Positions 34,416-42,545 of a stretch of 64,000 nt of DNA are shown here, piece by piece; the first letter of the stretch is position 1, and each line of letters opens with the position of its first letter. The stretch comes from Chitinophaga eiseniae (GTDB lineage Bacteria; Bacteroidota; Bacteroidia; Chitinophagales; Chitinophagaceae). The position numbers and the translations under genes are program-made. The notes under the pieces are model-generated. The model ran no database searches, was not told where the DNA came from, and was given only the letters and a program-made list of their open reading frames with translations. The stretch spans positions 806,001 to 870,000 of the forward strand of contig NZ_JABAHZ010000001.1 in NCBI RefSeq assembly GCF_012641265.1, written 5' to 3'.

Positions 34416-35256
34416 GTTGGGTGGTATTTTGTGGAACATCAATAGTGGCGGCGCCGCTATAGATGTTAAAACGATCTTCTTTCAGGAAACCTACGAGGGT
34501 AATATTCCATTGCTCCGCCATTTTTACTGCCAGGCTGGAAGGTGCGCCGATAGCGGCGATCACCGGTATGCGGGCCATGGCTGCTTTCTGGATCAGCTCA
34601 AATCCCGCACGTCCGCTGAGGAGCAAACCATATTGCTGCAAAGACATCGGTGATTGCTGCATGGCAGCGCCTATTACTTTGTCGACCGCATTGTGCCGGC
34701 CAATATCTTCCCGCAGCAGCAATAATTGCCCGCTGTCGTTGAACAAGGCGGCGGCATGCAGGCCTCCGGTGCTGTCAAATACGGATTGCTGATGCCGGAG
34801 TAAGTCCGGAAGCCGGAGCAGGGAAGGGGTGGTCAGGGTGAAAGTATGTTCACTAACGCTCACGCCTGTACGAATGGATGATAGGTTGGTTTTACCACAA
34901 ACGCCGCAGGCGGCTGTAGCGGCAAAATTGCGTTGCACTTGTCCCAGCCGGGCGTTGACCGAAGGTTTGAGGTGCACGGTGGCAATGTCGCCATCTTCGG
35001 TAGATGATAAAATAACTTCCTGGATATCATCACTATGGGAGATGATGCCTTCTGTAAATAAAAAGCCGGCAGCCAGTTCCATATCGTTGCCGGGCGTACG
35101 CATGGTAACGGATATGTTTTGCTGCCGGCGATTATGAGAAGGCCCATGTACCAGCCTGATTTCGAGCGGATCTTCTGTAGCCAGGATATCGTTGGTGTCG
35201 GTGAATCCTGCCACAGCTACTTTTCTGACGCGGGTATGAACAATAGCATTTGTCAT
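34408..35256 (-). CDS. fdhD: Formate dehydrogenase accessory sulfurtransferase FdhD
   Basis: A 282-residue FdhD, which passes sulfur from IscS to the molybdenum cofactor of formate dehydrogenase-type enzymes. The conserved pair is in TAACGVCGKTNL (C117, C120); GDNMELAAGFLFTEGII-like (here PGNDMELAAGFLFTEGII) and REDIGRHNAVDKVIG are also diagnostic. The stop overlaps the start of the YdeP gene, so its client is very probably that enzyme. The quinone-oxidoreductase-like gene ends 8 bases upstream. Confidence 0.95.
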   Translation of the reverse strand: MTNAIVHTRVRKVAVAGFTDTNDILATEDPLEIRLVHGPSHNRRQQNISVTMRTPGNDMELAAGFLFTEGIISHSDDIQEVILSSTEDGDIATVHLKPSVNARLGQVQRNFAATAACGVCGKTNLSSIRTGVSVSEHTFTLTTPSLLRLPDLLRHQQSVFDSTGGLHAAALFNDSGQLLLLREDIGRHNAVDKVIGAAMQQSPMSLQQYGLLLSGRAGFELIQKAAMARIPVIAAIGAPSSLAVKMAEQWNITLVGFLKEDRFNIYSGAATIDVPQNTTQHG

Positions 35257-35264
35257 ACGTAAAA

Positions 35265-36275
35265 TTACACTTTCACTACCATCTTACCACTGTTTTTCCC
35301 GGAAAATAATCCCAGTAAAGCAGCGGGTAACTGGTCGAAACCTTCTACCACGGTTTCGGTATATTTTATCTGGCCCGCCTTTATCCATTCCGACAGTTGT
35401 TTCACGCCTTCTCCGAACCGGGCGGAGTAATTGCCAATCGTGAAACCCTGCATCAATATACTCCGCGTAACCATGAATGGCTGGATACGGGGACCAATTG
35501 GCACTTCGGTAACGTTGTACAATGCTATCTGTCCGCAGAGCGGCACCCTGGCGAAGAAGTTCAGATGCTTCATCACCGCGTCGGAAATTTCGCCCCCGAC
35601 GTTATCAAAATATATATCAATGCCATTAGGGCATACCGCGGCAATGGCGGCATCCAGGTTATGGTTGTCTTTATAGTCAATAGCGGCATCGAAATGAAAG
35701 GTATCTGTGAGCAGCTTTACTTTTTCGGCGCCTCCGGCGATACCTACCGCCCGGCAGCCCATTATTTTGGCGATTTGTCCCACGATGATTCCTACCGCGC
35801 CGGCAGCACCGGATACCACCACGGTTTCACCCGCTTTGGGTTTACCGATATCTACCAGGCCAAAATAGGCCGTTAATCCCGGTACGCCCAGGAGGCCCAG
35901 ATAGTAGGTAGGAGGAATGCTGTTATCAATTTTCCGGAGATGGGTACCCGGAAAGATAGCTGCCGTGGCCCAGGGCAAAAAAGGACGGGCGCCTGTAGCC
36001 ATGACGAGGTCACCGGTTTTGAATTGATCGTCCCTGCTGGTAATGACTTCCCCTACGCCTGCCCCCTCAATAGGCTCTCCTACCTGGAAGGGCGGGATAT
36101 AGGATTTAGCGTCATTCATACGTCCACGCATATACGGATCTACCGAAAAGTAAAGCGGTTTTACCAGTACCTCTCCGGGCTGGGGTTCCCGGAGACTGCT
36201 TTTAACGGTGTTAAAGGTATGATCGTCTGGTAACCCCTGGGGACGGGAAGCCAGCAGGATTTGTTTGATTTGCAT
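35265..36275 (-). CDS. NADP-dependent oxidoreductase, zinc-free MDR family
   Basis: A 336-residue medium-chain reductase of the leukotriene B4 12-hydroxydehydrogenase / CurA type, reducing alpha,beta-unsaturated ketones with NADPH. It shows FSVDPYMRGRM near residue 45, GLLGVPGLTAYFGLVDIGKP, the Rossmann turn VVSGAAGAVGIIVGQIAK and YFDNVGGEISDAVMKHL. No zinc ligands. It sits upstream of fdhD by 8 bases and appears to be the first gene of a four-gene unit reaching to 31566. Confidence 0.92.
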   Translation of the reverse strand: MQIKQILLASRPQGLPDDHTFNTVKSSLREPQPGEVLVKPLYFSVDPYMRGRMNDAKSYIPPFQVGEPIEGAGVGEVITSRDDQFKTGDLVMATGARPFLPWATAAIFPGTHLRKIDNSIPPTYYLGLLGVPGLTAYFGLVDIGKPKAGETVVVSGAAGAVGIIVGQIAKIMGCRAVGIAGGAEKVKLLTDTFHFDAAIDYKDNHNLDAAIAAVCPNGIDIYFDNVGGEISDAVMKHLNFFARVPLCGQIALYNVTEVPIGPRIQPFMVTRSILMQGFTIGNYSARFGEGVKQLSEWIKAGQIKYTETVVEGFDQLPAALLGLFSGKNSGKMVVKV

Positions 36276-36414
36276 ACGATGGTATTTTGGCGTTAAGAAA
36301 GGTGCTCCAATAATAACAGCACCGGGATGTTTTTGTTTAGCATAAAAGCCCTACATATGAAAGAAAAATGTACATTCGGGGTAAGAAACTTCACCCTTAA
36401 ATTTTAGATCTACT

Positions 36415-37278
36415 ATGCGTCTTGATGATGAAGAAATGAGCGACAACGTCGAGAAACGTACCGGTGGCGGTATGCGCAACATTGGTATTGGCGGCGGAAT
36501 TGGCGGTATTATCATTATAGTGCTGGCGCTGCTCTTTAAGCAGGACCCTCAGCAGGTGATGCAGGCGGTACAACAGGCACAAGGCCCCGGTCAGGGACAG
36601 GGTACCTCGGAGAAACTGACCAAAGAAAATGCTTCTCCCTTTGAGATCATGTCTTCCAAAGTATTACACAGCACAGAGCGGGTATGGAAGCTGGAATTCC
36701 AGGAAAGGAACAAAACCTATGAAATACCTGGTATGGTATCTTTTGAAAAAGGAACGGAGTCTGGTTGCGGCTTTGCAGAATCGGCCATGGGCCCCTTCTA
36801 TTGCCCGGCAGATCGTAAGGTATACCTGGATGTTTCCTTCTTTGACGAGCTGGAACAACGTTTTGGGGTGAAGGGCGACTTTTCCAAGGCTTATGTAATT
36901 GCCCATGAGGTAGGTCATCACGTTCAAAATCTATTGGGCATCAGCGGAAAAATGCAGGCAATGCGTTCCAGGCTGAGCGAAAAAGAATATAATAAACTGT
37001 CGGTGATGCTGGAACTACAGGCCGATTTCCTGGCAGGAGTTTGGGCTAACCGCGCCAATAAAATCAAACCCTTCCTGGATCCGGGAGATATAGAGTCGGG
37101 GTTAAGTGCTGCCAGCGCTGTAGGTGATGATCGCCTGCAACAGGCGGCCACCGGCCAAGTGGTACCGGATGCCTTTACCCATGGTACCTCTGCTCAACGC
37201 ATGTTCTGGTTTAAAAAAGGATTTGAATCAGGAGATGTTTCCCAGGGAGATACCGGCATTGGATTGGGAAGCTGGTAA
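36415..37278 (+). CDS. Neutral zinc metallopeptidase, YpfJ family
   Basis: A 287-residue protein: MRLDDEEMSDNVEKR head, one membrane segment (about 23-42, IGIGGGIGGIIIIVLALLF), then a metallopeptidase domain with VIAHEVGHHVQNLLG (HExxH, H164/E165/H168) and the distal LELQADFLAGVWAN that supplies the third ligand. The family (YpfJ/KPN_02809) has unknown substrates; the active site should face the periplasm. Single gene with a strong terminator after it. Confidence 0.93.
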   Translation: MRLDDEEMSDNVEKRTGGGMRNIGIGGGIGGIIIIVLALLFKQDPQQVMQAVQQAQGPGQGQGTSEKLTKENASPFEIMSSKVLHSTERVWKLEFQERNKTYEIPGMVSFEKGTESGCGFAESAMGPFYCPADRKVYLDVSFFDELEQRFGVKGDFSKAYVIAHEVGHHVQNLLGISGKMQAMRSRLSEKEYNKLSVMLELQADFLAGVWANRANKIKPFLDPGDIESGLSAASAVGDDRLQQAATGQVVPDAFTHGTSAQRMFWFKKGFESGDVSQGDTGIGLGSW

Positions 37279-37294
37279 GCGTTTAGAAGACTTT

Positions 37295-37340
37295 AAAATA
37301 AAAATCGGTCACGTGATATCACGTGACCGATTTTTTATTT
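37295..37340. terminator. Bidirectional terminator between ypfJ-like and pncB
   Basis: A 28-base perfect palindrome (37304-37331) gives a 12-bp stem with an ATAT loop, flanked by AAAATAAAA on the left and TTTTTATTTT on the right. It provides T-tracts for both converging genes. Confidence 0.93.
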
Positions 37341-37346
37341 TGAGAT

Positions 37347-38513
37347 TTATATGGCCAGCATTTCCTTCGCCAGTTCAATCATTTTTTCGTCCCCGGTATA
37401 TTTACCGCTTACATCAGACAGCTTCACTACCGGTGTCCATCTGGGCGCGTCTTCCGGCAGGGCCTCATACATTTTGATAACGATATTCAACGCGGTAAGC
37501 CCTACATCGTTGGTGAAGTTGGTACCAATACCGAACGACATGCCTATTTTACCGCGACAATAGTCAGCGATATGCGCTACTTTATCATAGTTCAGTCCAT
37601 CTGAGAAAATGATCGTTTTGCTGAGCGGGTTCACGCCTTTACTGATGTAATGGGCAATGGTTTGTTCTGCAAACAAGATTGGGTCGCCGCTATCGTGGCG
37701 TACGCCATCAAATAGTTTTGCGAATTTTTTGTCAAACTGTTCGAAGAAAACGGCCGAAGTATAGGTGTCCGATAAGGCAATACCCAAATCTCCCCGGTAT
37801 ACGTGTACCCAGTTTTCCAACCCCAGCATATTGGCCATTTTAAAACCGTATTTGGCCGCGTGAAACATAAACCATTCGTGTGCATGGGTACCTACCGGCT
37901 TCACCCCGTTGCGCATGGCCAGGTGCACATTACTGGTGCCGATAAAACATCCTTCCCCATATTGCCGCAGGGCTTTCACCACCAATTGATGTACTGCCAG
38001 GGAGTGCCGGCGGCGGGTGCCAAAATCGGCGATGGTAATACCCATCTGCTTATATTTTTCAATTTTCTCCCGGGTAATCCGGGTTACTTCTGCATCGCTA
38101 ACCCGTTGCTGTCCTGTAAGCTGATAATACAATTCACAGATCAGCGACATCAATGGTACTTCCCAAAGAATGGTCCGGTACCAGTATCCATCGGCATGTA
38201 CTTCCAGTTCCTCCCCATGCTGCGCAATATGCACCTCGGAAGGATTGTAGCGGTATCCCTGGAGAAAATCGAGGTAAGTAGGATCGAGGTAGGGACAGGT
38301 GATCTGCAGGAATTCTTTTTCTTCTGCCGTTAGCTGTAACCGGGCCATATCATTCACCGCCGCTCTCAATGCCTCCGCAAAGCCAGGAGGAAACGAATGC
38401 TTGCCCCGGTTGATAAAGGTATAACGGGCACGCGCCTTGGGAAACAGTTTAACCACTCCATGCTGCATGGTGAATTTGTAGAAGTCATTGTCGAGAATCG
38501 ATGTCAGGATCAT
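37347..38513 (-). CDS. pncB: Nicotinate phosphoribosyltransferase
   Basis: A 388-residue PncB that makes nicotinate mononucleotide from nicotinate, PRPP and ATP for NAD salvage. Diagnostic segments: DNDFYKFTMQHGVVKLFP at the start, ADFGTRRRHSLAVHQLV (with the His that is phosphorylated in this family), GTSNVHLAMRNGVKPVGTHAHEWFM, and DGLNYDKVAHIADYCRGKIGMSFGIGTN. Length is normal. It is a single-gene unit, divergent from the small PH-like gene at 38574. A sirtuin that consumes NAD lies far away at 6786. Confidence 0.96.
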   Translation of the reverse strand: MILTSILDNDFYKFTMQHGVVKLFPKARARYTFINRGKHSFPPGFAEALRAAVNDMARLQLTAEEKEFLQITCPYLDPTYLDFLQGYRYNPSEVHIAQHGEELEVHADGYWYRTILWEVPLMSLICELYYQLTGQQRVSDAEVTRITREKIEKYKQMGITIADFGTRRRHSLAVHQLVVKALRQYGEGCFIGTSNVHLAMRNGVKPVGTHAHEWFMFHAAKYGFKMANMLGLENWVHVYRGDLGIALSDTYTSAVFFEQFDKKFAKLFDGVRHDSGDPILFAEQTIAHYISKGVNPLSKTIIFSDGLNYDKVAHIADYCRGKIGMSFGIGTNFTNDVGLTALNIVIKMYEALPEDAPRWTPVVKLSDVSGKYTGDEKMIELAKEMLAI

Positions 38514-38543
38514 GGTCTGTTATTTAGATTCACAATAATATTA

Positions 38544-38551
38544 TATTTTTG
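38544..38551 (+). promoter_or_regulatory. -7 box for the gene at 38574
   Basis: TATTTTTG fits TAnnTTTG and lies 22 bases before the ATG, giving a leader of about 15 bases. No -33 TTG at standard spacing was found. Confidence 0.5.
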
Positions 38552-38573
38552 CGGCTAACCATATTGTTAATCA

Positions 38574-38972
38574 ATGCAACGAACCATCAAAGTTAAATGG
38601 CCCCTTAACCCACAGGAAACCATTTTGTACAAAGTGAATGCAGTTTACATCAAGAACAGCTGGAATGCTAAGCAGGGAGCCCTGTACCTGACCAACGAAC
38701 GAATTGTTTTTGAAGCCAAACCGATGCTGATGTTTCTCTTATTTGGTGTCATTGGCTGGCTGCTTACCCGCAACAAGAAAGCGATTGAATTCTCTTTATC
38801 GGATATTACAGACTTCCAGAGAACCAAACATGGATTCAACAAAAAAGTGGCGTCTTTTAGTGTGATCGATGGCGCCAACTATCGCTTTGGTATTGGTGGT
38901 AAATGGGAGACTTTTGATCTCGCTTACCAGAAAGCAATGCTCGATGTACAGCCGCTCTTTAGTGTAAAATAG
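38574..38972 (+). CDS. GRAM/PH-like domain protein
   Basis: A 132-residue protein with the opening strand pattern of a GRAM/PH-like fold: NSWNAKQGALYLTNERIVFEA, then a short hydrophobic stretch (MLMFLLFGVIGWLL) that could be membrane-associated, and a second half FSLSDITDFQRTKHGFNKKVASFSV. Such small bacterial PH-like proteins are widespread and mostly uncharacterised. Single gene; no partner suggested by context. Confidence 0.7.
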   Translation: MQRTIKVKWPLNPQETILYKVNAVYIKNSWNAKQGALYLTNERIVFEAKPMLMFLLFGVIGWLLTRNKKAIEFSLSDITDFQRTKHGFNKKVASFSVIDGANYRFGIGGKWETFDLAYQKAMLDVQPLFSVK

Positions 38973-39066
38973 ACCTTTCCCATTAGGTACTGCAATATTT
39001 GACAGGATTCGCATTGCCGTTATGCCCTTTGCCGCGGCAATGTGAATCTTTCGCTATCTTTAGATT

Positions 39067-39513
39067 ATGCTTACCAGTATTTTAATCAATTTATTTGAGC
39101 GGGATCTCAGCAAACTGGAACAGGAGATCGCTGCTTATGAAACCCAGGAAGGGATCTGGAAGGTGCCTGCCGGTATCAGCAATTCAGCAGGAACCCTGTG
39201 CCTGCACCTGTGCGGTAACCTGCAGCATTTTGTAGGCGCTATACTTGGGAAAACGGGCTACCTGCGGGACCGCGACCGGGAATTCCGCGACAGGAACATT
39301 GCCAGGGAAGATTTGCTGGTATTGATAGGTACTACCCGCCGTATTACACTGACGGTGATTGCCGACCTGGAAGCAGAAGACCTGGAGAAATTGTACCCGG
39401 AGAAGGTATTTTCCGGAACTATGTCTACCGGGCATTTCCTCGTACACCTGTGCACCCATCTTAATTACCATCTCGGCCAGATCAATTACCATCGCCGTTT
39501 AACCCAGTCGTAA
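39067..39513 (+). CDS. DinB-family protein
   Basis: A 148-residue four-helix DinB/DUF1572-type protein. The metal-site histidines are visible as TLCLHLCGNLQHFVG near residue 46 and HLCTHLNYHLGQINYHR near the end. Some family members are thiol transferases or DNA-damage-induced proteins, but most are unassigned. A TATCTTTA box at 39055-39062 lies only four bases before the ATG, so the mRNA may be leaderless. The PAP2 gene follows by 4 bases. Confidence 0.85.
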   Translation: MLTSILINLFERDLSKLEQEIAAYETQEGIWKVPAGISNSAGTLCLHLCGNLQHFVGAILGKTGYLRDRDREFRDRNIAREDLLVLIGTTRRITLTVIADLEAEDLEKLYPEKVFSGTMSTGHFLVHLCTHLNYHLGQINYHRRLTQS

Positions 39514-39517
39514 ATTC

Positions 39518-40159
39518 ATGCGTGTTTTTCTGGAGCGCTTTAAGCAGGTATACCTGCGGCTAACGCTTTTTTTATGGCCACTGATAACCGTGCTGTTAGG
39601 AATATTGCTGGCCCGCTTGACGGTGAGCAGAACTACTGCTTATTTTTTCATCAATCATTTACATACCCCGGCAGGGGACTTGCTATTCCCGTATATCACC
39701 GAATTGGGCAGTACGGTGGCTGCCATCCTCTTAAGTGCGGCGTTATTGGTATTCCACAGGCGTATAGGTATGGTACTTGGTTCGGCTTATCTTTTTACGG
39801 CTGCTATTGGCGGCGTATTGAAGATATGGATCGGGTTTCCCCGTCCACACCGTTATTTCGCACATCGTTTGCACGATATCTATTTTGTACCTGGTGTACA
39901 GGTGCTCGATAATTTCAGGAGTTTTCCTTCCGGTCATACCATTTGTGCTTTCACAGCAGCTACGGTATTGGCCTACTATGCACGTAACAGGTACTGGTCG
40001 TTGTTATACCTGGCGCTGGCCATGCTGGTAGGATATTCCCGCATGTATATGAGTCAGCATTTCCTGGAGGATGTAACGGCAGGCGCTGTATTAGGCGTTT
40101 TTTTCACAATGGTCTGGCTAAGTTTCTTTGGCGGAAAGGAAGAACAGTTATCACGATAA
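39518..40159 (+). CDS. PAP2-family membrane phosphatase
   Basis: A 213-residue integral membrane phosphatase. The three PAP2 motifs are complete: KIWIGFPRPHRYF, FPSGHTICAFTA and YSRMYMSQHFLEDVTAG. Members dephosphorylate undecaprenyl pyrophosphate, phosphatidyl-glycerophosphate or lipid A. It follows the DinB gene closely, so both are likely co-transcribed, and its last 9 bases overlap the convergent gene at 40151. Confidence 0.92.
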   Translation: MRVFLERFKQVYLRLTLFLWPLITVLLGILLARLTVSRTTAYFFINHLHTPAGDLLFPYITELGSTVAAILLSAALLVFHRRIGMVLGSAYLFTAAIGGVLKIWIGFPRPHRYFAHRLHDIYFVPGVQVLDNFRSFPSGHTICAFTAATVLAYYARNRYWSLLYLALAMLVGYSRMYMSQHFLEDVTAGAVLGVFFTMVWLSFFGGKEEQLSR

Positions 40160-40672
40160 AAGGTCCTTCCTGGCTTCCATGGCCTGTATCAGGGAGTGCT
40201 GATGCTGGTGAAGCAGGTCGTTGTATAACCTGGCGGGGACGTACGGTTCTTTCGCTTTTCCTTTATAATGTGCCGGTGCGGGTATATATCTTGCCCATAG
40301 TATTTCATAGCCGATATAGATCTGGTATTTCCCTTCGCGGACATGATCGCTGTGTCCAAGCCGGCGCTCTTCCCCGGGTGCGAGGTTTTCAATCAGGCGG
40401 GCCTGCCGTGTAGTGCCCATCGCGGTGGTAATTACCTGGTCCACCGCCACGGTCATAAATCGTTTATCGGAGAGGTTTTTAACGCTGCGGAGATATTTGG
40501 AAACACTGAATACACTATTGGAAATGCCAACAATGCGTACGGTGTGTATCGCATCTTCTCCGGGAACAGGCTTTAACCGTTTTTCTTTAATGCGGGCCTG
40601 CCGGAAACTACGGGTTCTGAAATGAATATACCATAGGGTGAAAAAGGAAAAAATAATGACCGGAATGTACAT
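40151..40672 (-). CDS. Hypothetical protein with N-terminal membrane helix
   Basis: A 173-residue protein with an N-terminal membrane segment (IPVIIFSFFTLWYIHF) and a soluble, probably cytoplasmic, domain holding VRIVGISNSVFSVSKYL and KYQIYIGYEILWARYIP. I recognise no family. Its 3' end overlaps the PAP2 gene by 9 bases on the opposite strand. Single gene in front of a 428-base gap with no coding sequence. Confidence 0.6.
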   Translation of the reverse strand: MYIPVIIFSFFTLWYIHFRTRSFRQARIKEKRLKPVPGEDAIHTVRIVGISNSVFSVSKYLRSVKNLSDKRFMTVAVDQVITTAMGTTRQARLIENLAPGEERRLGHSDHVREGKYQIYIGYEILWARYIPAPAHYKGKAKEPYVPARLYNDLLHQHQHSLIQAMEARKDLLS

Positions 40673-41100
40673 GATTAACAGGTTTTGAGGGTAGTAGAAA
40701 GAAACATGGGAGTCAGATTTACATCGTTAACTACAGCAGGTTTGGTGATATTTAAATGTTCAATTTGATAACACTAAAATAGCCGGATTCATTAGTGCAA
40801 CTGTAAATCCAATGTTAACAAAAAACAGATTTACACAGGATACCGTTCTCATAGGATGGCTACAAAATGGATCTTTTTTCTCACGTTAACAATTAAATCA
40901 CAAAATTTATCGACAGAATCCTGCAACTTTGCCACATTGCCAAAAACAGGTGTTTGTAGCCAGGTCAGCTTTAGGGGGTTAACCCCCATATACTCCACTT
41001 TTAATACTTTTTGATTTTCTTTAATACAATGTGCACAGTATCAATAGCCTTTTAAGCTAGTGGTATTTTCTGTATAGAATATATTTATCATGTATGGTTG
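40673..41100. other. 428-base gap with several inverted repeats
   Basis: No supported gene. It holds an 8-bp inverted repeat (40802-40809 with 40828-40835), a 9-bp one (40858-40866 with 40953-40961), a -7-like CAACTTTG at 40924-40931, and a 14-base perfect palindrome of five G, TTAA, five C at 40974-40987. A small RNA or an operator is possible; nothing named is recognised. Confidence 0.4.
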
Positions 41101-41934
41101 TTAGCGGGGAAAGAAGATAAAGCTAAGTCCTGCGCTATGAAACTGAGGATTATAATAAGGCATCACCACTTTATCGGCGTGTTCAGATTTACCTTTAAAC
41201 AGTTTTTGCTGTATCCAGGGATATACCCAGTAGGCTGCTTTGGTACTTAAAATACCTAAACCTGCCCCGGCCACCACATCGCTTACCCAGTGCTTATTGT
41301 TGTATACCCGTAATGCTCCGGTGGCAGCAGCGGCGGCGTATCCGGCAATGCCATACCAGGGAGATACATCTTTATACTCCTGCCGGAGAAATTCAGCAGA
41401 AGCAAAGGCGGTAGCCGTATGTCCAGAGGGAAAAGAAAGAAAATCGGAGCCATCGGGGCGTTCTTCATGTGTCCAGTGCTTGATCCCCTCAGTAGTACCG
41501 GCTGTAAACACAGCTGCCAGTCCGAGGATGATGGTACGGTCACGGAAGTTGTGCTTACCATGTATACCCAGGGCATTCAGCGCGTACACTGCTGCTACAG
41601 GTGAATATTGCAGGTAATTATCAATTTGCGTGCGGAAGGTAGGGTGGTCTTCTTTTACTTCTGTCTTGGTGCTGGTATTCACATCCCGTAAGGTAGGATT
41701 GTTCAATGCAATAAAGCCATATCCCAGCATCACTGCCGGTATAGCAATACCTGCCACTGTGCTGTGAAAACGTTCAGGGGGCGTCCATCCCAATTGGCGG
41801 GGCGAGGGAACAGCTGTTACAATATGCGATGAATCAAACTGGGAAGGAAGGGAATCAATCTCCTGGGCAATTGCTTTATCAGAGAAGGTAAAGGCGCCTA
41901 AAGCCAGTCCCGCTGAAAATATCATTTTCTTCAT
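41101..41934 (-). CDS. PAP2-family phosphatase, secreted/periplasmic form
   Basis: A 277-residue PAP2 phosphatase with signal sequence (MKKMIFSAGLALGAFTFSDKAIAQ) and the motif set KHWTHEERP, FPSGHTATAFASAEFL and LRVYNNKHWVSDVVAG. ATG 41934 is chosen because AGGAGAG lies just upstream of it; the frame extends 11 codons further back. It is longer at the N-terminus than the other PAP2 protein at 39518 and not a close copy. Probable substrates are lipid phosphates in the envelope. Confidence 0.9.
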   Translation of the reverse strand: MKKMIFSAGLALGAFTFSDKAIAQEIDSLPSQFDSSHIVTAVPSPRQLGWTPPERFHSTVAGIAIPAVMLGYGFIALNNPTLRDVNTSTKTEVKEDHPTFRTQIDNYLQYSPVAAVYALNALGIHGKHNFRDRTIILGLAAVFTAGTTEGIKHWTHEERPDGSDFLSFPSGHTATAFASAEFLRQEYKDVSPWYGIAGYAAAAATGALRVYNNKHWVSDVVAGAGLGILSTKAAYWVYPWIQQKLFKGKSEHADKVVMPYYNPQFHSAGLSFIFFPR

Positions 41935-41990
41935 ATCTCTCCTTAATCGCCCAAAAATAGCGGCCAATTCTGTAGGAAATCTGTACTTGC

Positions 41991-42509
41991 CTATTCCCCG
42001 CCACGATCCGGGGTTCGGGGGAGTATTATTTCGGCAGTTTGACGGGTATACTTATTATGGAAAAGGAAAGTGATCACTAAGCCTAACAAACAACCGGCGA
42101 GCACCGATAATACCCTGGCAACCGCTGTATCCCAGGCGTGGGCGCCGGCTTCGTGGGTCATCACGATGATAGTAGCCGCCAACGCGGTTCGGGTAGCCGC
42201 TTCCAGCTTCAGCAGGTTGCAGATCACCACAGTGATAAATACCGCCGCACACATCATCAGCAGCATGTTGGGATGTACAAGTATCAGCAGAAATCCCGAA
42301 ATGGCGCCTACTACGTTGGCCTTTATACGTGTAACCGCCAGCGTTACCGCGTCTGAACCGTCCGGCGATAGCACCAGCATTACAGAAATTAATACCCAGA
42401 TGACATCTTCATATCCCGTCAGCCAGGATAACCCCAGTACCAATAGTACGCCGGTTACGCATTTCGCTGCATATGTCAGGATCCTTCTTATACGTTGTTT
42501 GTCCAACAT
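41991..42509 (-). CDS. FUSC-family membrane protein
   Basis: A 172-residue protein with about five membrane helices, matching the FUSC/aromatic-acid-exporter core: YEDVIWVLISVMLVLSPD, ARIKANVVGAISG-like TRIKANVVGAISGFLLI, and TALAATIIVMTH. It is a short stand-alone version with only a membrane domain; longer relatives are exporters of fusaric or aromatic acids. Transport function is inferred. It lies between the PAP2 gene and the S10 peptidase gene on the same strand. Confidence 0.82.
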   Translation of the reverse strand: MLDKQRIRRILTYAAKCVTGVLLVLGLSWLTGYEDVIWVLISVMLVLSPDGSDAVTLAVTRIKANVVGAISGFLLILVHPNMLLMMCAAVFITVVICNLLKLEAATRTALAATIIVMTHEAGAHAWDTAVARVLSVLAGCLLGLVITFLFHNKYTRQTAEIILPRTPDRGGE

Positions 42510-42545
42510 GCTGCAATGATAGTAATTTTATGTTTTCAGCTCTCC

